DNA of 14,656 bases from T1Sed10-49 sp046498405 (GCA_046498405.1 JAWOAS010000083.1:1-14656), one strand, 5' to 3'. Counted from the stretch's first letter, positions 6,644 through 14,202 are shown. Made by a program: numbers and translations. Notes: generated by a model not told the origin, from the sequence alone.

Positions 6644-8175
6644 GCTGGGAGGAGTCCGCGATCACCATCACCGTGGCCCTGCCCCTGATCGGGGCCGCGG
6701 CCGTCGCGCTCGTGCCGCGGCGCAACGAGGACTACGCCAAGGTCCTGGCCCTGCTCGTCTCGATCGGCGGGTTCGCGCTGTCGCTGGCGATCCTCGTGGG
6801 CTACGACTGGTCGGCGCGGGGGCTGCAGTACGTCGCGAGCGTGCCGTGGATCGAGCCGGCGGGGATCAGCTACACCGTCGGGATCGACGGCATCAGCCTG
6901 CCGCTGTTCGTGCTCAGCTACCTCCTGACGTTCCTCAGCGCGGTCTACTCCTTCCACCACATCGAGGAGCCGGGACGGCCCAAGGCCTTCCTCGCGCTCA
7001 TGCTCCTGCTGCAGGCCGGCATGGCGGGGACGTTCATCGCCTTCGACCTCATCCTCTTCTTCGTGTTCTGGGAGCTCGTCCTCGTGCCGATGTACTTCAT
7101 GATCGGCATCTGGGGCGGGCCGAACCGCCAGTACGCGGCGATCAAGTTCTTCCTCTTCACGCTCTTCGGCAGCGTCTTCATGCTCGTGGCCTTCCTCGCG
7201 GTGTACTTCGCCGCGCCCGAGCGCACCTTCGACCTCGTCACGCTCCAGCAGTACGGCGCCGCCGGCGAGTTCGCGGTCGGCTTCCAGCGCCTGGCCTTCC
7301 TCGGGATGTTCCTCGGCCTGGCGATCAAGGTGCCGATGTGGCCGTTCCACACCTGGCTGCCCGACGCCCACACCGAGGCGCCGACGGTCGGCAGCGTCCT
7401 GCTGGCCGGGATCCTCCTGAAGATGGGGACCTACGGCTTCGTGCGCATCGCCCTGCCGGTGCTGCCCGACGCCGCGGTGGAGTACGCCCCGCTCATCGCC
7501 GTGCTCGCCGTCATCGCGATCATCTACGGCGCGCTGGCCTGCCTGGCCCAGGCCGACCTCAAGCGCCTCATCGCCTTCAGCTCGGTGGGGCACATGGGCT
7601 TCGTCATGCTCGGCATCGCCACGCTCACGCCCCTGGGGATCAACGCCGCGATCTTCGGCATGGTCGCCCACGGGATCATCACCGGGATGCTCTTCTTCCT
7701 CGCCGGGACGATCAAGGAGCGCTACCACACCCGGGAGATCGCCGTGCTCGGTGGCGGGATGCTCAAGACGACGCCACGCCTCGGCGCGGTGCTCGGCCTC
7801 GTGGCGATCGCGAGCCTCGGGCTGCCCGGCCTCGCGGGCTTCTGGGGCGAGATCCTCGCGCTGCTCGCGGCGTTCAACCCCGCGCCGGAGCTCGTCGAGG
7901 CCGGCTGGCTCACCCTCTACCGCGTCCTCGTCGTCTTCGGGGCGATCGGCACGGTGCTGACCGCCGGGTACTTCCTCTGGATGATGCAGCGGGTCCTCAT
8001 GGGCGAGCCCCCCGCGCGCTGGGTGGCCGCACCGCCCGAGGACGTCAGCCCGATCGAGTGGGGGGCCTGGGCGCCGCTGCTCGTGCTCACCGTCGCGCTC
8101 GGGCCGCTGCCGTTCCTCGTCACCGCGATCACCGACGCCGACGTGACCTCGATCATGTCGGCCTTCGGGGCGTAA
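6640..8175 (+). CDS. nuoM: NADH-quinone oxidoreductase subunit M (ND4)
   Basis: NuoM (ND4) is the middle antiporter-like proton-pumping subunit. It has 511 residues, a typical length. Key residues are visible: Glu145 in FWELVLVPMYFMIG, Lys230 in LAIKVPMWPFHTWLPDAHTE, and Lys261 in GILLKMGTYGFVRI, all on the conserved polar axis. KRLIAFSSVGHMGFVMLG and GLPGLAGFWGE are also family signatures. The GTG start overlaps the end of the small upstream frame (GTGA), with GAGGTGG a few bases before it. The stop TAA merges with AAGGAG, the ribosome binding site for nuoN. Confidence 0.97.
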   Translation: MSWEESAITITVALPLIGAAAVALVPRRNEDYAKVLALLVSIGGFALSLAILVGYDWSARGLQYVASVPWIEPAGISYTVGIDGISLPLFVLSYLLTFLSAVYSFHHIEEPGRPKAFLALMLLLQAGMAGTFIAFDLILFFVFWELVLVPMYFMIGIWGGPNRQYAAIKFFLFTLFGSVFMLVAFLAVYFAAPERTFDLVTLQQYGAAGEFAVGFQRLAFLGMFLGLAIKVPMWPFHTWLPDAHTEAPTVGSVLLAGILLKMGTYGFVRIALPVLPDAAVEYAPLIAVLAVIAIIYGALACLAQADLKRLIAFSSVGHMGFVMLGIATLTPLGINAAIFGMVAHGIITGMLFFLAGTIKERYHTREIAVLGGGMLKTTPRLGAVLGLVAIASLGLPGLAGFWGEILALLAAFNPAPELVEAGWLTLYRVLVVFGAIGTVLTAGYFLWMMQRVLMGEPPARWVAAPPEDVSPIEWGAWAPLLVLTVALGPLPFLVTAITDADVTSIMSAFGA

Positions 8176-8184
8176 GGAGCCGCG

Positions 8185-9681
8185 GTGGCCGATCTCGCCA
8201 GCGACCCGACGACCGTCGACCTCTTCGCGCTCGCGCCGGAGCTCTCGGTCATCGTCGCCGCGCTGCTCATCCTCCTCGTCGAGCTCGCCCTGACGGGTGA
8301 GCGCAAACGTGCGGTCAACCTCATCGGCCTCGCCGGCGTCGCCGTCGCGCTGGCCTTCACCGTCGCGCTCTGGGCCGACATCGGCGACGGGGCGCGCGCG
8401 GCCTTCGGCAACGCCTTCGTCGTCGACCAGTACGCCCTGCTGTTCAAGAGCCTGTTCCTGTCGGTCGCGCTCTTCGTCCTGCTGCTGTCCTACCGCTACC
8501 TCTCGGAGTTCCGGACCTACCAGGGCGAGTACTACGTGCTCCTGCTCGGGTCGTTCGTCGGCATGCTCCTCATGGTCAGCGCGCGCGACCTCGTCATGCT
8601 CTTCGTGGCCCTCGAGCTCGTGTCGATCCCCGGCTTCGTCATGGCGGGGCTGCGCAAGTTCGACCTGCGCTCGAACGAGGGGTCGCTGAAGTTCTTCGTC
8701 ATGGGCGTGCTGTCGGCGACGATCCTCCTCTTCGGGATGTCGGTCGTCTACGGCGTGACCGGCACGACCGACCTCGCCGGCATCGCCGTCGCGCTCGAGA
8801 CCACCGAGCGGCTGCCGCTGCTGCTGGCCGCGGTGCTCTTCGTCATCGTCGGCTTCGGCTTCAAGGTCAGCGCGGTGCCGTTCCACTTCTGGGCGCCCGA
8901 CACCTACCAGGGCTCGCCGGTGCCCGTGGCCGCGTTCCTGTCGGTGGCCTCGAAGGCCGCGGGCTTCGCGGGGCTGCTGCAGGTGACCTTCGTGGCCTTC
9001 GCCCCGCTGGCCGAGGTCTGGGCGCCGGTGCTCGGTGTCCTCGCGATCCTCACGATGTCGCTCGGCAACCTGCTCGCGCTGCAGCAGACCAACATCGTGC
9101 GGCTGCTCGCCTACTCCTCGATCGCCCACGCCGGCTACATGCTCGTGCCCTTCGGCGTGGCCAGTGCCGCCGACGCCGCGCTCAACCGCGACGCCTTCCG
9201 CGCCGTGCTCATCTACCTCATCGCCTACGCGGTGATGAACTCCGGGGCCTTCGCCGCGGTCACCGCGGTGACCCGCAGCCAGTCCAGTCGGCTCGTCGCC
9301 GACTACGCCGGGCTCGGCCGGCGCTCGCCGGGCCTGGCCGCCGCGCTGTCGATCTTCCTGCTCTCCCTCGGCGGGGTGCCCCCGCTCGTGGGCATCTGGG
9401 CGAAGTTCTTCGTCTTCAGCGTCGCCGTCGAGGCCGGCACGGGCTTCGGGCTCGTCCTGGCCGCCGCGGTCATCCTCAACACCGTCGTGGCGATGTTCTA
9501 CTACCTCGCCGTCGTGCGGACGATGTGGATGGACGCGCCGACCGTCGAGGCGCCCGTGGCCCCCGGCAAGGCGCTCGGCTTCGCCGTCGGCGGCCTCGCG
9601 GTGCTCACCGTCGCGCTCTTCCTCGGCGTCGGGGTCTTCACCGACGTCGCCGGGGTCTCCACCCTCGTGGCCGCCGGGTAG
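8185..9681 (+). CDS. nuoN: NADH-quinone oxidoreductase subunit N (ND2)
   Basis: NuoN (ND2) is the antiporter-like pump closest to NuoK and the last gene of this operon. It has 498 residues, normal for the family. Proton-channel residues: Glu144 in FVALELVSIPGFV, Lys227 in GFGFKVSAVPFHFWAPDTYQ, and Lys257 in SVASKAAGF. QTNIVRLLAYSSIAHAGYML and SLGGVPPLVGIWAKF are typical too. The GTG start has AAGGAG (8174-8179) with a 5-base gap. The gene is followed by a GC-rich hairpin and then the htpX upstream region, so the operon probably ends here. Confidence 0.97.
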   Translation: MADLASDPTTVDLFALAPELSVIVAALLILLVELALTGERKRAVNLIGLAGVAVALAFTVALWADIGDGARAAFGNAFVVDQYALLFKSLFLSVALFVLLLSYRYLSEFRTYQGEYYVLLLGSFVGMLLMVSARDLVMLFVALELVSIPGFVMAGLRKFDLRSNEGSLKFFVMGVLSATILLFGMSVVYGVTGTTDLAGIAVALETTERLPLLLAAVLFVIVGFGFKVSAVPFHFWAPDTYQGSPVPVAAFLSVASKAAGFAGLLQVTFVAFAPLAEVWAPVLGVLAILTMSLGNLLALQQTNIVRLLAYSSIAHAGYMLVPFGVASAADAALNRDAFRAVLIYLIAYAVMNSGAFAAVTAVTRSQSSRLVADYAGLGRRSPGLAAALSIFLLSLGGVPPLVGIWAKFFVFSVAVEAGTGFGLVLAAAVILNTVVAMFYYLAVVRTMWMDAPTVEAPVAPGKALGFAVGGLAVLTVALFLGVGVFTDVAGVSTLVAAG

Positions 9682-9711
9682 CGCTCCCGGCCGCCGCCGA
9701 CCTGCTCGGCC

Positions 9712-9729
9712 GCCCGGGCACCCCCGGGC
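9712..9729 (+). terminator. GC hairpin after nuoN, candidate terminator
   Basis: A perfect 7-base stem (GCCCGGG / CCCGGGC) with a 4-base CACC loop begins 30 bases after the nuoN stop. No T-tract follows, so it is not a classical intrinsic terminator. T-poor hairpins after operons are common in high-GC actinobacteria. Confidence 0.35.
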
Positions 9730-9766
9730 AGCCTGGCCCCGACGGTGCTTGCCGCCCCACGCCTGG

Positions 9767-9782
9767 GTACCCTTGGGGGTAC
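9767..9782 (+). promoter_or_regulatory. Inverted repeat GTACCC-TTGG-GGGTAC upstream of htpX; possible -10 or operator
   Basis: A 6-base inverted repeat with a 4-base spacer lies about 50 bases before htpX. TACCCT (9768-9773) inside it could serve as a -10 hexamer, but no good -35 is visible at the right distance. It may be a regulator site for the protease gene; the evidence is weak. Confidence 0.28.
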
Positions 9783-9830
9783 GGTGCGCGGAACCACGCG
9801 CAGGGACGACGGGGAAGGTGAGCGGAGAAG

Positions 9831-10703
9831 ATGCCCAACCGGTTCAAGACCGTCGCGCTGCTCGGGCTGCTCAGCGGCCTGCTGCTGTGGGCCGGCTCGC
9901 TGTTCGAGGGTGGCCTGGCGATCGCGCTCGTGCTCGCGCTGGCGATGAACGTCGGCTCGTACTGGTTCAGCGACCGGATCGCGATCAGGATGGCGCGCGC
10001 CGAGCCCGCCGACGAGGCCCGCTACCCCTGGTACCACGCGATGGTGCGCGACCTGTCCCAGCGCGCCGGCCAGCCGGCGCCGCGGCTCTACGTCTCGCCC
10101 TCGCCGCAGCCCAACGCCTTCGCGACCGGGCGCAACCCGCGCAACGCCGCGGTATGCGTCAACCAGGGGCTCATCGAGCTCCTCGACCGCGACGAGATGG
10201 AAGGCGTGCTGGCCCACGAGCTCAGCCACGTCTACAACCGCGACATCCTCATCGGCACCGTCGCCGCGGCGATCGCCGCGGCGGTGACGTTCCTCGCGCG
10301 CTTCGCCCTCTTCTTCGGGGGGCGTGACGGCGACGCCAACCCCCTCGCGCAGATCATGCTCGTCCTCCTCGCGCCGATCGCGGCGATGATCATCCAGTTC
10401 GCCGTGACCCGCAGCCGCGAGACGCAGGCCGACACCTCCGGCGCCGAGCTCTCCGGCAAGCCCCTCGCGCTGGCCCGCGCGCTCGAGAAGCTCGAGTCCG
10501 GCGGGCGCCAGCTCGCCCGCCGCGGGGTCGGCGGCACGCCCGCGGAGTCGCCGAACTCGGCGTACTCCTCGCTCTACATCTCCGCGCCCTTCGGGGGGCT
10601 GGCCCGCGGCGGGCTCTCGAGCGCCTTCCGCACCCACCCCCGCACCGAGGACCGCGTCGCCAACCTCGAGCGCATCGCCCGGCGCATGGGTCAGCTGCGC
10701 TGA
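9831..10703 (+). CDS. htpX: Membrane zinc metalloprotease HtpX (M48 family)
   Basis: HtpX is a membrane-bound zinc endopeptidase that degrades damaged or misfolded membrane proteins, with its active site in the cytoplasm. The protein has 290 residues, the family's usual size. Hydrophobic segments lie near residues 7-22, 28-45, 140-163 and 172-192. The zinc site is HELSH (129-133, catalytic Glu130) with third ligand Glu197 in RSRETQADTSGAEL. SPSPQPNAFATG (89-100) is the family's substrate-cleft strand. The C-terminal TEDRVANLERIAR matches the conserved ending. The ATG follows GCGGAGAAG. It is a single gene separated from nuoN by 149 bases, and ends 8 bases from the convergent yajQ stop. Confidence 0.96.
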   Translation: MPNRFKTVALLGLLSGLLLWAGSLFEGGLAIALVLALAMNVGSYWFSDRIAIRMARAEPADEARYPWYHAMVRDLSQRAGQPAPRLYVSPSPQPNAFATGRNPRNAAVCVNQGLIELLDRDEMEGVLAHELSHVYNRDILIGTVAAAIAAAVTFLARFALFFGGRDGDANPLAQIMLVLLAPIAAMIIQFAVTRSRETQADTSGAELSGKPLALARALEKLESGGRQLARRGVGGTPAESPNSAYSSLYISAPFGGLARGGLSSAFRTHPRTEDRVANLERIARRMGQLR

Positions 10704-10711
10704 GCGGTGGC

Positions 10712-11200
10712 CTACTTGTAGTTCGTGAAGCGCAGCGGCAGGCCCTCGTCGTTGTTGCGCAGCAGCGCCTGGCACTCCTGCAGGGCGTCCTTGGACTTGC
10801 CCGAGATGCGCAGCTGGTCGCCCTGGATGGCCGCCTGGACCTTGAGCTTCGAGGCCTTGATCTGCTTGACCATCGCCTTGGCCTTCTCCTCGGGGATGCC
10901 CTGGACGAGGCCGATGTCGAGACGGTAGGTGCCGCCCGAGGCGGGCACCGGCCGTCCGTGGTCGAGCGCCTTGAGGCTGACCTTGCGCTTGACGAGCTTG
11001 TCCTTGAGGACGTCGAGGGCGGCGTCGACGCGCTCCTCGCTGTTGGCGGTGATGACGACGCCGTCGCCCGACCACGCGACGTCGGCGCCGGTGCCCTTGA
11101 AGTCGAAGCGCTGGGCGAGCTCCTTGCGGGCCTGGTTGATCGCGTTGTCGACCTCCTGGCGGTCGGTCTCGGCGACGACGTCGAAGCTGGACTGGGCCAT
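10712..11200 (-). CDS. yajQ: YajQ family nucleotide (c-di-GMP)-binding protein
   Basis: YajQ proteins are small soluble proteins with two RNP-like alpha/beta halves. Some bind cyclic di-GMP, or nucleotides and RNA, and influence transcription. The protein has 162 residues, as expected. Family signatures: the start AQSSFDVVAETDRQEVDNAI, ELAQRFDFKGT, the centre GTYRLDIGLVQGIPEEKAK, KIK-like VKQIKASKLKVQAAIQGDQL, RISGKSKDALQ, and the end LPLRFTNYK. The ATG is preceded by an excellent AGGAGG (11207-11212, minus strand) with a 6-base gap. It is convergent with htpX and divergent from tRNA-Tyr; a weak -10-like TAGGCT (11229-11234, minus strand) overlaps the tRNA promoter. The physiological role here cannot be read from the sequence. 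Confidence 0.95.
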   Translation of the reverse strand: MAQSSFDVVAETDRQEVDNAINQARKELAQRFDFKGTGADVAWSGDGVVITANSEERVDAALDVLKDKLVKRKVSLKALDHGRPVPASGGTYRLDIGLVQGIPEEKAKAMVKQIKASKLKVQAAIQGDQLRISGKSKDALQECQALLRNNDEGLPLRFTNYK

Positions 11201-11224
11201 CGGTGTCCTCCTGCTCGGCTGACG

Positions 11225-11253
11225 TTGCAGCCTATCGAGGGGGCCCGTAGCAT
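11225..11253 (+). promoter_or_regulatory. Probable promoter of tRNA-Tyr
   Basis: TTGCAG (11225-11230) and TAGCAT (11248-11253) are separated by exactly 17 bases. Transcription would start about 7 bases on, just before the mature tRNA 5' end at 11265. The layout fits a housekeeping sigma promoter for a single tRNA gene. Confidence 0.55.
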
Positions 11254-11264
11254 TCCGCGGGCCT

Positions 11265-11350
11265 GGTGGGATGCCCGAGTGGCCAAAGGGAGCGGCCTGT
11301 AAAGTCGCCGGCTTACGCCTACGAAGGTTCGAATCCTTCTCCCACCACCA
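11265..11350 (+). tRNA. tRNA-Tyr (anticodon GTA), CCA encoded
   Basis: The sequence folds as a class II tRNA. The acceptor GGTGGGA pairs with TCCCACC (11340-11346), followed by discriminator A and an encoded CCA. The anticodon stem GCGGC/GTCGC (one G·U pair) carries loop CTGTAAA, with anticodon GTA at 11299-11301. A long variable arm CGGCTTACGCCTACG and a T arm GAAGG-TTCGAAT-CCTTC follow, as in bacterial tRNA-Tyr. It is the only one of the three tRNAs here with CCA in the DNA. Confidence 0.97.
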
Positions 11351-11397
11351 TCAGCCCCGCACCCCTGGCGACCAACGGGCCGCCGCCCGCGGGGCGC

Positions 11398-13554
11398 TCA
11401 GGAGGGCCGGGCCTCGACCCCGCCACCGGCCGTTGCCGCCGCGAGCGCCTCTGGCAGGCGCACCCGTCCGGTGCGGCCGTCGTCGGCGGGCAGCAGGCGC
11501 ACGAGCCAGCGTTCCTCGGCGACCTGCCCGTCGGGCCACAGACCGTGCCCGGTGGCCGGCTCGAAGCCGAAGCGCTCGTAGGCCCCGGCGTCGCCGACGG
11601 TGACGACGCGCGCGGCGCCCCGCTGGGCGGCGGCGGCCAGCGCGGCCTTGACGAGGCGGCCCTCGACCCCCTCGCCCGCCTGCTCGGGGTCAACGGCCAG
11701 GGCGGTCAGCGCGAGGACGCCGTCGTCGTGACCCTCGAGGTCGACGGGGCTGAGCAGGACGTGGCCGAGCAGCCGCCCGCCGCGCTCGCACACGAGGGAC
11801 AGCCCCGGCTCGAAGCCCTCGTCGGCGCGCAGCGCGGCGACGCGACGCGCGGCCTGCTCGCCGCCGGCGGTGCGGTGGATCTCGGCGATCGCCTCGGCCT
11901 CACGCGGCTGCTCGCGACGCACGAGCCGTCCCTCGACGTCACGGCGCTGCCGGCCGGCGTGCTCGGCGAGCGCGGCGAGGCGGCGCAGCTCGGCCCGGGC
12001 GACGTCGGCGTCGAGGTCGACGAGGGTGGGGTCGCCGCCGCTGGCCGAGGGGGAGCGGGCGATGTGGAGCTCGAGGCTCGCGAGGCCGCGACGGCGCTGC
12101 AGCGGGGTGGAGGTCAGCGCGACGCCCTGCAGGCAGCGCTCCGGGGTCATCGTCGTCGCGCGCACGAGGACGCCGCTGCGGGCCAGGACGACCCCGCCGG
12201 GCTCGGCGTGGCCGAGCGCGCGGTAGGCGCCGAGGGCGAGTGCCGACAGCGGCACGACGAGCAGCGCGGCGGCGAGCCCGGCGGCGGCGGCGAGCCCGGC
12301 GACATCGGCGAGCCACACCGCCGGCGCGGTGAGCACGACGGTGGCGAGCAGGGCCCGCACGAGCCGGCGGTCGCGGGCGCCGCGGGGCATGCCCTCGAGG
12401 GCGGTGTTGGCGAGCTCGGGGCGGTCGATGATCCGCGCGGCGAGGTCGAAGGCCATGTCCCGCGAGCCGATCGGCAGGGCCATGCCCGTGGCCTCGGCGG
12501 CGTCGCCGGCCTGCCCGGCGACCTCGACGCGCACCGCCGCCCGGCCGAGCCAGCGTCGCACGAGGTTCTCCTCGACGCGCACGGTCTGCACGCGGTGCAG
12601 CGGGATCGTGCCGGTGCGCTGGTCGAGGAGGCCACGGCTGGTGTAGAGGTTGCGCTCGTCGCGGGTGAGGGTGAAGCGCCAGAACGTGAGCACCGTCGCG
12701 CCGACCGACAGGACGAAGACCGCCGCGGCGAAGAGCGCCGCGGCGAGGAGCACGCCCTGCAGCCCCTGCGCGCCGACGAAGTCCGAGGCGGTCTCGACCA
12801 TGGCCGTGGTCTGCTCGCCGAAGAACTGCGAGGCGAACCCGAGCAGCGCGGCGACGACCCCGACCCGCCCGCCGGTGAGCCCGGCCACGACGAGCTGGCC
12901 CGCCGGCACGCGCGCGAGGGTCTCGGCGCCCTCGCCCGGCTCGGTGGCCCCCTCCTCGACCCCGGAGGTGGAGGCGGGCCCTGCCCGCCGGCGCCGCAGG
13001 AGGTCGGCGCGCAGCCGCGCGGCCTCGGCGGGGCTGAGCGCATCGAGCTGCCCCTGGGTCTCGTTGCCGCCGACGGCCTCGACGCGCAGCCCGGTGACGC
13101 CGAAGAGCCGGTGACGCAGCTGGCGGACCGCCTCGACCGACTGGATGCGCTCGAGGGGGATGACGCGGCGCTGTCGCTGCAGCAGGCCCTGCTCGATGAC
13201 GAGCGCGTCGTCGGTGACCTGCCAGCCGAAGCGCCACCAGCGCACCGTCGAGCCGACGAGGGAGAAGACGGCGATGGCCGCCGCGACGAAGAGGTTGAGC
13301 GACCCGACGATGAGCAGGAGCACGAGCGGCCCGAGGCCCGCCAGCGACCACACGCCGACCGCGGCGGGGTGGAGGCGGCGCGGGCCCGCCTGCGCCGCGG
13401 CGTGAGCGCTCACCGCCCCGGCGCCACCCGGTGGCCCGCCAGGGCGCGCGGCGGGCGGCGGCGGTGGCACGTCGCCGGGGCGCTGGGCCGGGGCCAGCGC
13501 AGCGGGAGGGGCCGGCGGGACGAGCCTGGTGGGGCCCTCAGACCGCGACGACAT
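11398..13554 (-). CDS. YdbT-like membrane protein with three bPH2 domains fused to a C-terminal GNAT domain
   Basis: The protein has 718 residues. After a Pro/Ala-rich N-terminus (to about 60) come three pairs of hydrophobic segments, each followed by a bacterial PH-like (bPH2, YdbT type) domain: about 103-190 (VIPLERIQSVEAV), 287-377 (GTIPLHRVQTVRVEEN) and 450-530 (TMTPERCLQGVALTST). Residues 541-690 form a GNAT N-acetyltransferase domain of YhbS type: EAEAIAEIHRTAGG, GGRLLGHVLLSPV, LTALAVDPEQAGEGVEG and AYERFGFEPA. The acetyl-CoA loop is degenerate, with Ala626 and Glu631 at normally conserved Gln/Arg and Gly positions. The ATG overlaps the upstream gene by 17 bases; a GTG at residue 48 is an alternative start. 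In Bacillus, ydbST is a SigW-controlled pair linked to resistance against antimicrobial peptides. The GNAT fusion is unusual, and an internal GTG at 11922 (residue 545) could give it as a separate product. Confidence 0.88.
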   Translation of the reverse strand: MSSRSEGPTRLVPPAPPAALAPAQRPGDVPPPPPAARPGGPPGGAGAVSAHAAAQAGPRRLHPAAVGVWSLAGLGPLVLLLIVGSLNLFVAAAIAVFSLVGSTVRWWRFGWQVTDDALVIEQGLLQRQRRVIPLERIQSVEAVRQLRHRLFGVTGLRVEAVGGNETQGQLDALSPAEAARLRADLLRRRRAGPASTSGVEEGATEPGEGAETLARVPAGQLVVAGLTGGRVGVVAALLGFASQFFGEQTTAMVETASDFVGAQGLQGVLLAAALFAAAVFVLSVGATVLTFWRFTLTRDERNLYTSRGLLDQRTGTIPLHRVQTVRVEENLVRRWLGRAAVRVEVAGQAGDAAEATGMALPIGSRDMAFDLAARIIDRPELANTALEGMPRGARDRRLVRALLATVVLTAPAVWLADVAGLAAAAGLAAALLVVPLSALALGAYRALGHAEPGGVVLARSGVLVRATTMTPERCLQGVALTSTPLQRRRGLASLELHIARSPSASGGDPTLVDLDADVARAELRRLAALAEHAGRQRRDVEGRLVRREQPREAEAIAEIHRTAGGEQAARRVAALRADEGFEPGLSLVCERGGRLLGHVLLSPVDLEGHDDGVLALTALAVDPEQAGEGVEGRLVKAALAAAAQRGAARVVTVGDAGAYERFGFEPATGHGLWPDGQVAEERWLVRLLPADDGRTGRVRLPEALAAATAGGGVEARPS

Positions 13555-14038
13555 CGCTCTCCACGGCGGCGAGGCGCTCGCGCAGCTGCTCGGCCTCGGC
13601 GGCGTCGAGGCCGGGCAGGCGACCCGAGGTCCCGAGCGCGGCGGTGTGGACGACGAGCTGGGAGAGGCCGAAGAGCCGGTCGAGCGGCCCCTGGCGGGTG
13701 TCGACGAACTGCAGGCGCGAGTAGGGGATCACCGAGACGGTGACCCAGAGCACGCCCTGGCGGATCCACAGGTCGCCCTCGCGCAGGGCGTAGCCCCACC
13801 GGCGGTAGCGGATCGCGGGGACGATCGCCGCGAGGGCGAGGGTGCCCACGGCGACCCCGGCGGTCAGCCACCACGTCGGCCACGGCAACGGCGCGAAGAC
13901 GTCGAGCGGGATGACGAGGAGGGTGAGCACGAGGGCCTGCAGCGCCCCGGCGGTCCACCACAGCGAGCGCACCCGGGGGTCGAGCCGGACGAGGTCGGGC
14001 TCGGCGTCGGGGGCTCGGGTCGTGTTGCGGTCGCTCAT
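13538..14038 (-). CDS. YdbS-like bPH2-domain membrane protein
   Basis: This protein of 166 residues has two membrane segments (about 27-49 and 56-77) and one bacterial PH-like domain (about 82-155). The domain carries the family pattern RWGYALREGDLWIRQGV, then VSVIPYSRLQFVDTRQGPLD and RLFGLSQLVVHTAALG. It is first in a two-gene operon with the larger YdbT-like protein; this small-plus-large pairing is the standard YdbS/YdbT arrangement. I chose the ATG at 14038 because the residues before it look like translated non-coding sequence and the longer frame runs into the tRNA-Thr promoter. No Shine-Dalgarno precedes it, and a -10-like hexamer 7 bases upstream suggests a leaderless transcript. The molecular function of the family is not settled. 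Confidence 0.92.
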   Translation of the reverse strand: MSDRNTTRAPDAEPDLVRLDPRVRSLWWTAGALQALVLTLLVIPLDVFAPLPWPTWWLTAGVAVGTLALAAIVPAIRYRRWGYALREGDLWIRQGVLWVTVSVIPYSRLQFVDTRQGPLDRLFGLSQLVVHTAALGTSGRLPGLDAAEAEQLRERLAAVESDVVAV

Positions 14039-14045
14039 CGTCGCC

Positions 14046-14051
14046 AGCGTA
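14046..14051 (-). promoter_or_regulatory. Possible -10 of a leaderless promoter for the PH-domain operon
   Basis: Read on the minus strand, TACGCT lies exactly 7 bases before the ATG at 14038, which would place the transcription start at or next to the A of ATG. There is no ribosome binding site and no clear -35. Leaderless mRNAs are common in actinobacteria. Confidence 0.3.
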
Positions 14052-14084
14052 GCGGTGGGTCCCCCGAGGCCGGGCGGGGCGAGG

Positions 14085-14113
14085 TTGCGGCCCCCCAGGG
14101 GCCGCTCCATACT
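14085..14113 (+). promoter_or_regulatory. Probable promoter of tRNA-Thr / tRNA-Met / tuf
   Basis: TTGCGG (14085-14090) and CATACT (14108-14113) are 17 bases apart. The predicted start is a few bases before the tRNA-Thr 5' end at 14124. No comparable hexamer pair is visible before tRNA-Met or tuf, so this promoter may drive all three. It is divergent from the PH-domain operon. Confidence 0.55.
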
Positions 14114-14123
14114 GTCGCTTCGC

Positions 14124-14196
14124 GCCCCCCTAGCTCAGTCGGCAGAGCGACTCCATGGTAAGGAGTAGGTCAGCGGTTCGATTCCGCTGGGGGGCT
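14124..14196 (+). tRNA. tRNA-Thr (anticodon GGT)
   Basis: This is a standard cloverleaf. The acceptor GCCCCCC pairs with GGGGGGC (14189-14195), with discriminator T. The D arm is GCTC/GAGC. The anticodon stem ACTCC/GGAGT has loop ATGGTAA, with anticodon GGT at 14157-14159. The T arm is AGCGG-TTCGATT-CCGCT. CCA is not encoded. Confidence 0.97.
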
Positions 14197-14202
14197 CGGT
14201 GC

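Noticed and set aside
1536..9129. Long minus-strand open frames of 528, 744 and 860 codons opposite the nuo genes
   Set aside because: They are rich in Arg, Asp, His and Glu with no recognisable domain, and lie exactly opposite conserved nuo genes. In DNA of this GC content stop codons are rare on the other strand.
11384..11396. Small hairpin CGCCC-GCG-GGGCG between tRNA-Tyr and the PH-GNAT gene as a bidirectional terminator
   Set aside because: The stem is only 5 bases with no T-tract on either strand; such stems are expected by chance at this GC content.
11266..13743. Plus-strand open frame of 825 codons over tRNA-Tyr and the PH-domain gene
   Set aside because: It starts inside the tRNA and has the low-complexity composition of an antisense shadow. 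The minus-strand frame has clear PH and GNAT signatures.
14039..14110. Longer start at 14110 for the small PH-domain protein
   Set aside because: The added 24 residues look non-coding and run into the tRNA-Thr promoter. The ATG at 14038 starts a typical YdbS-like N-terminus.
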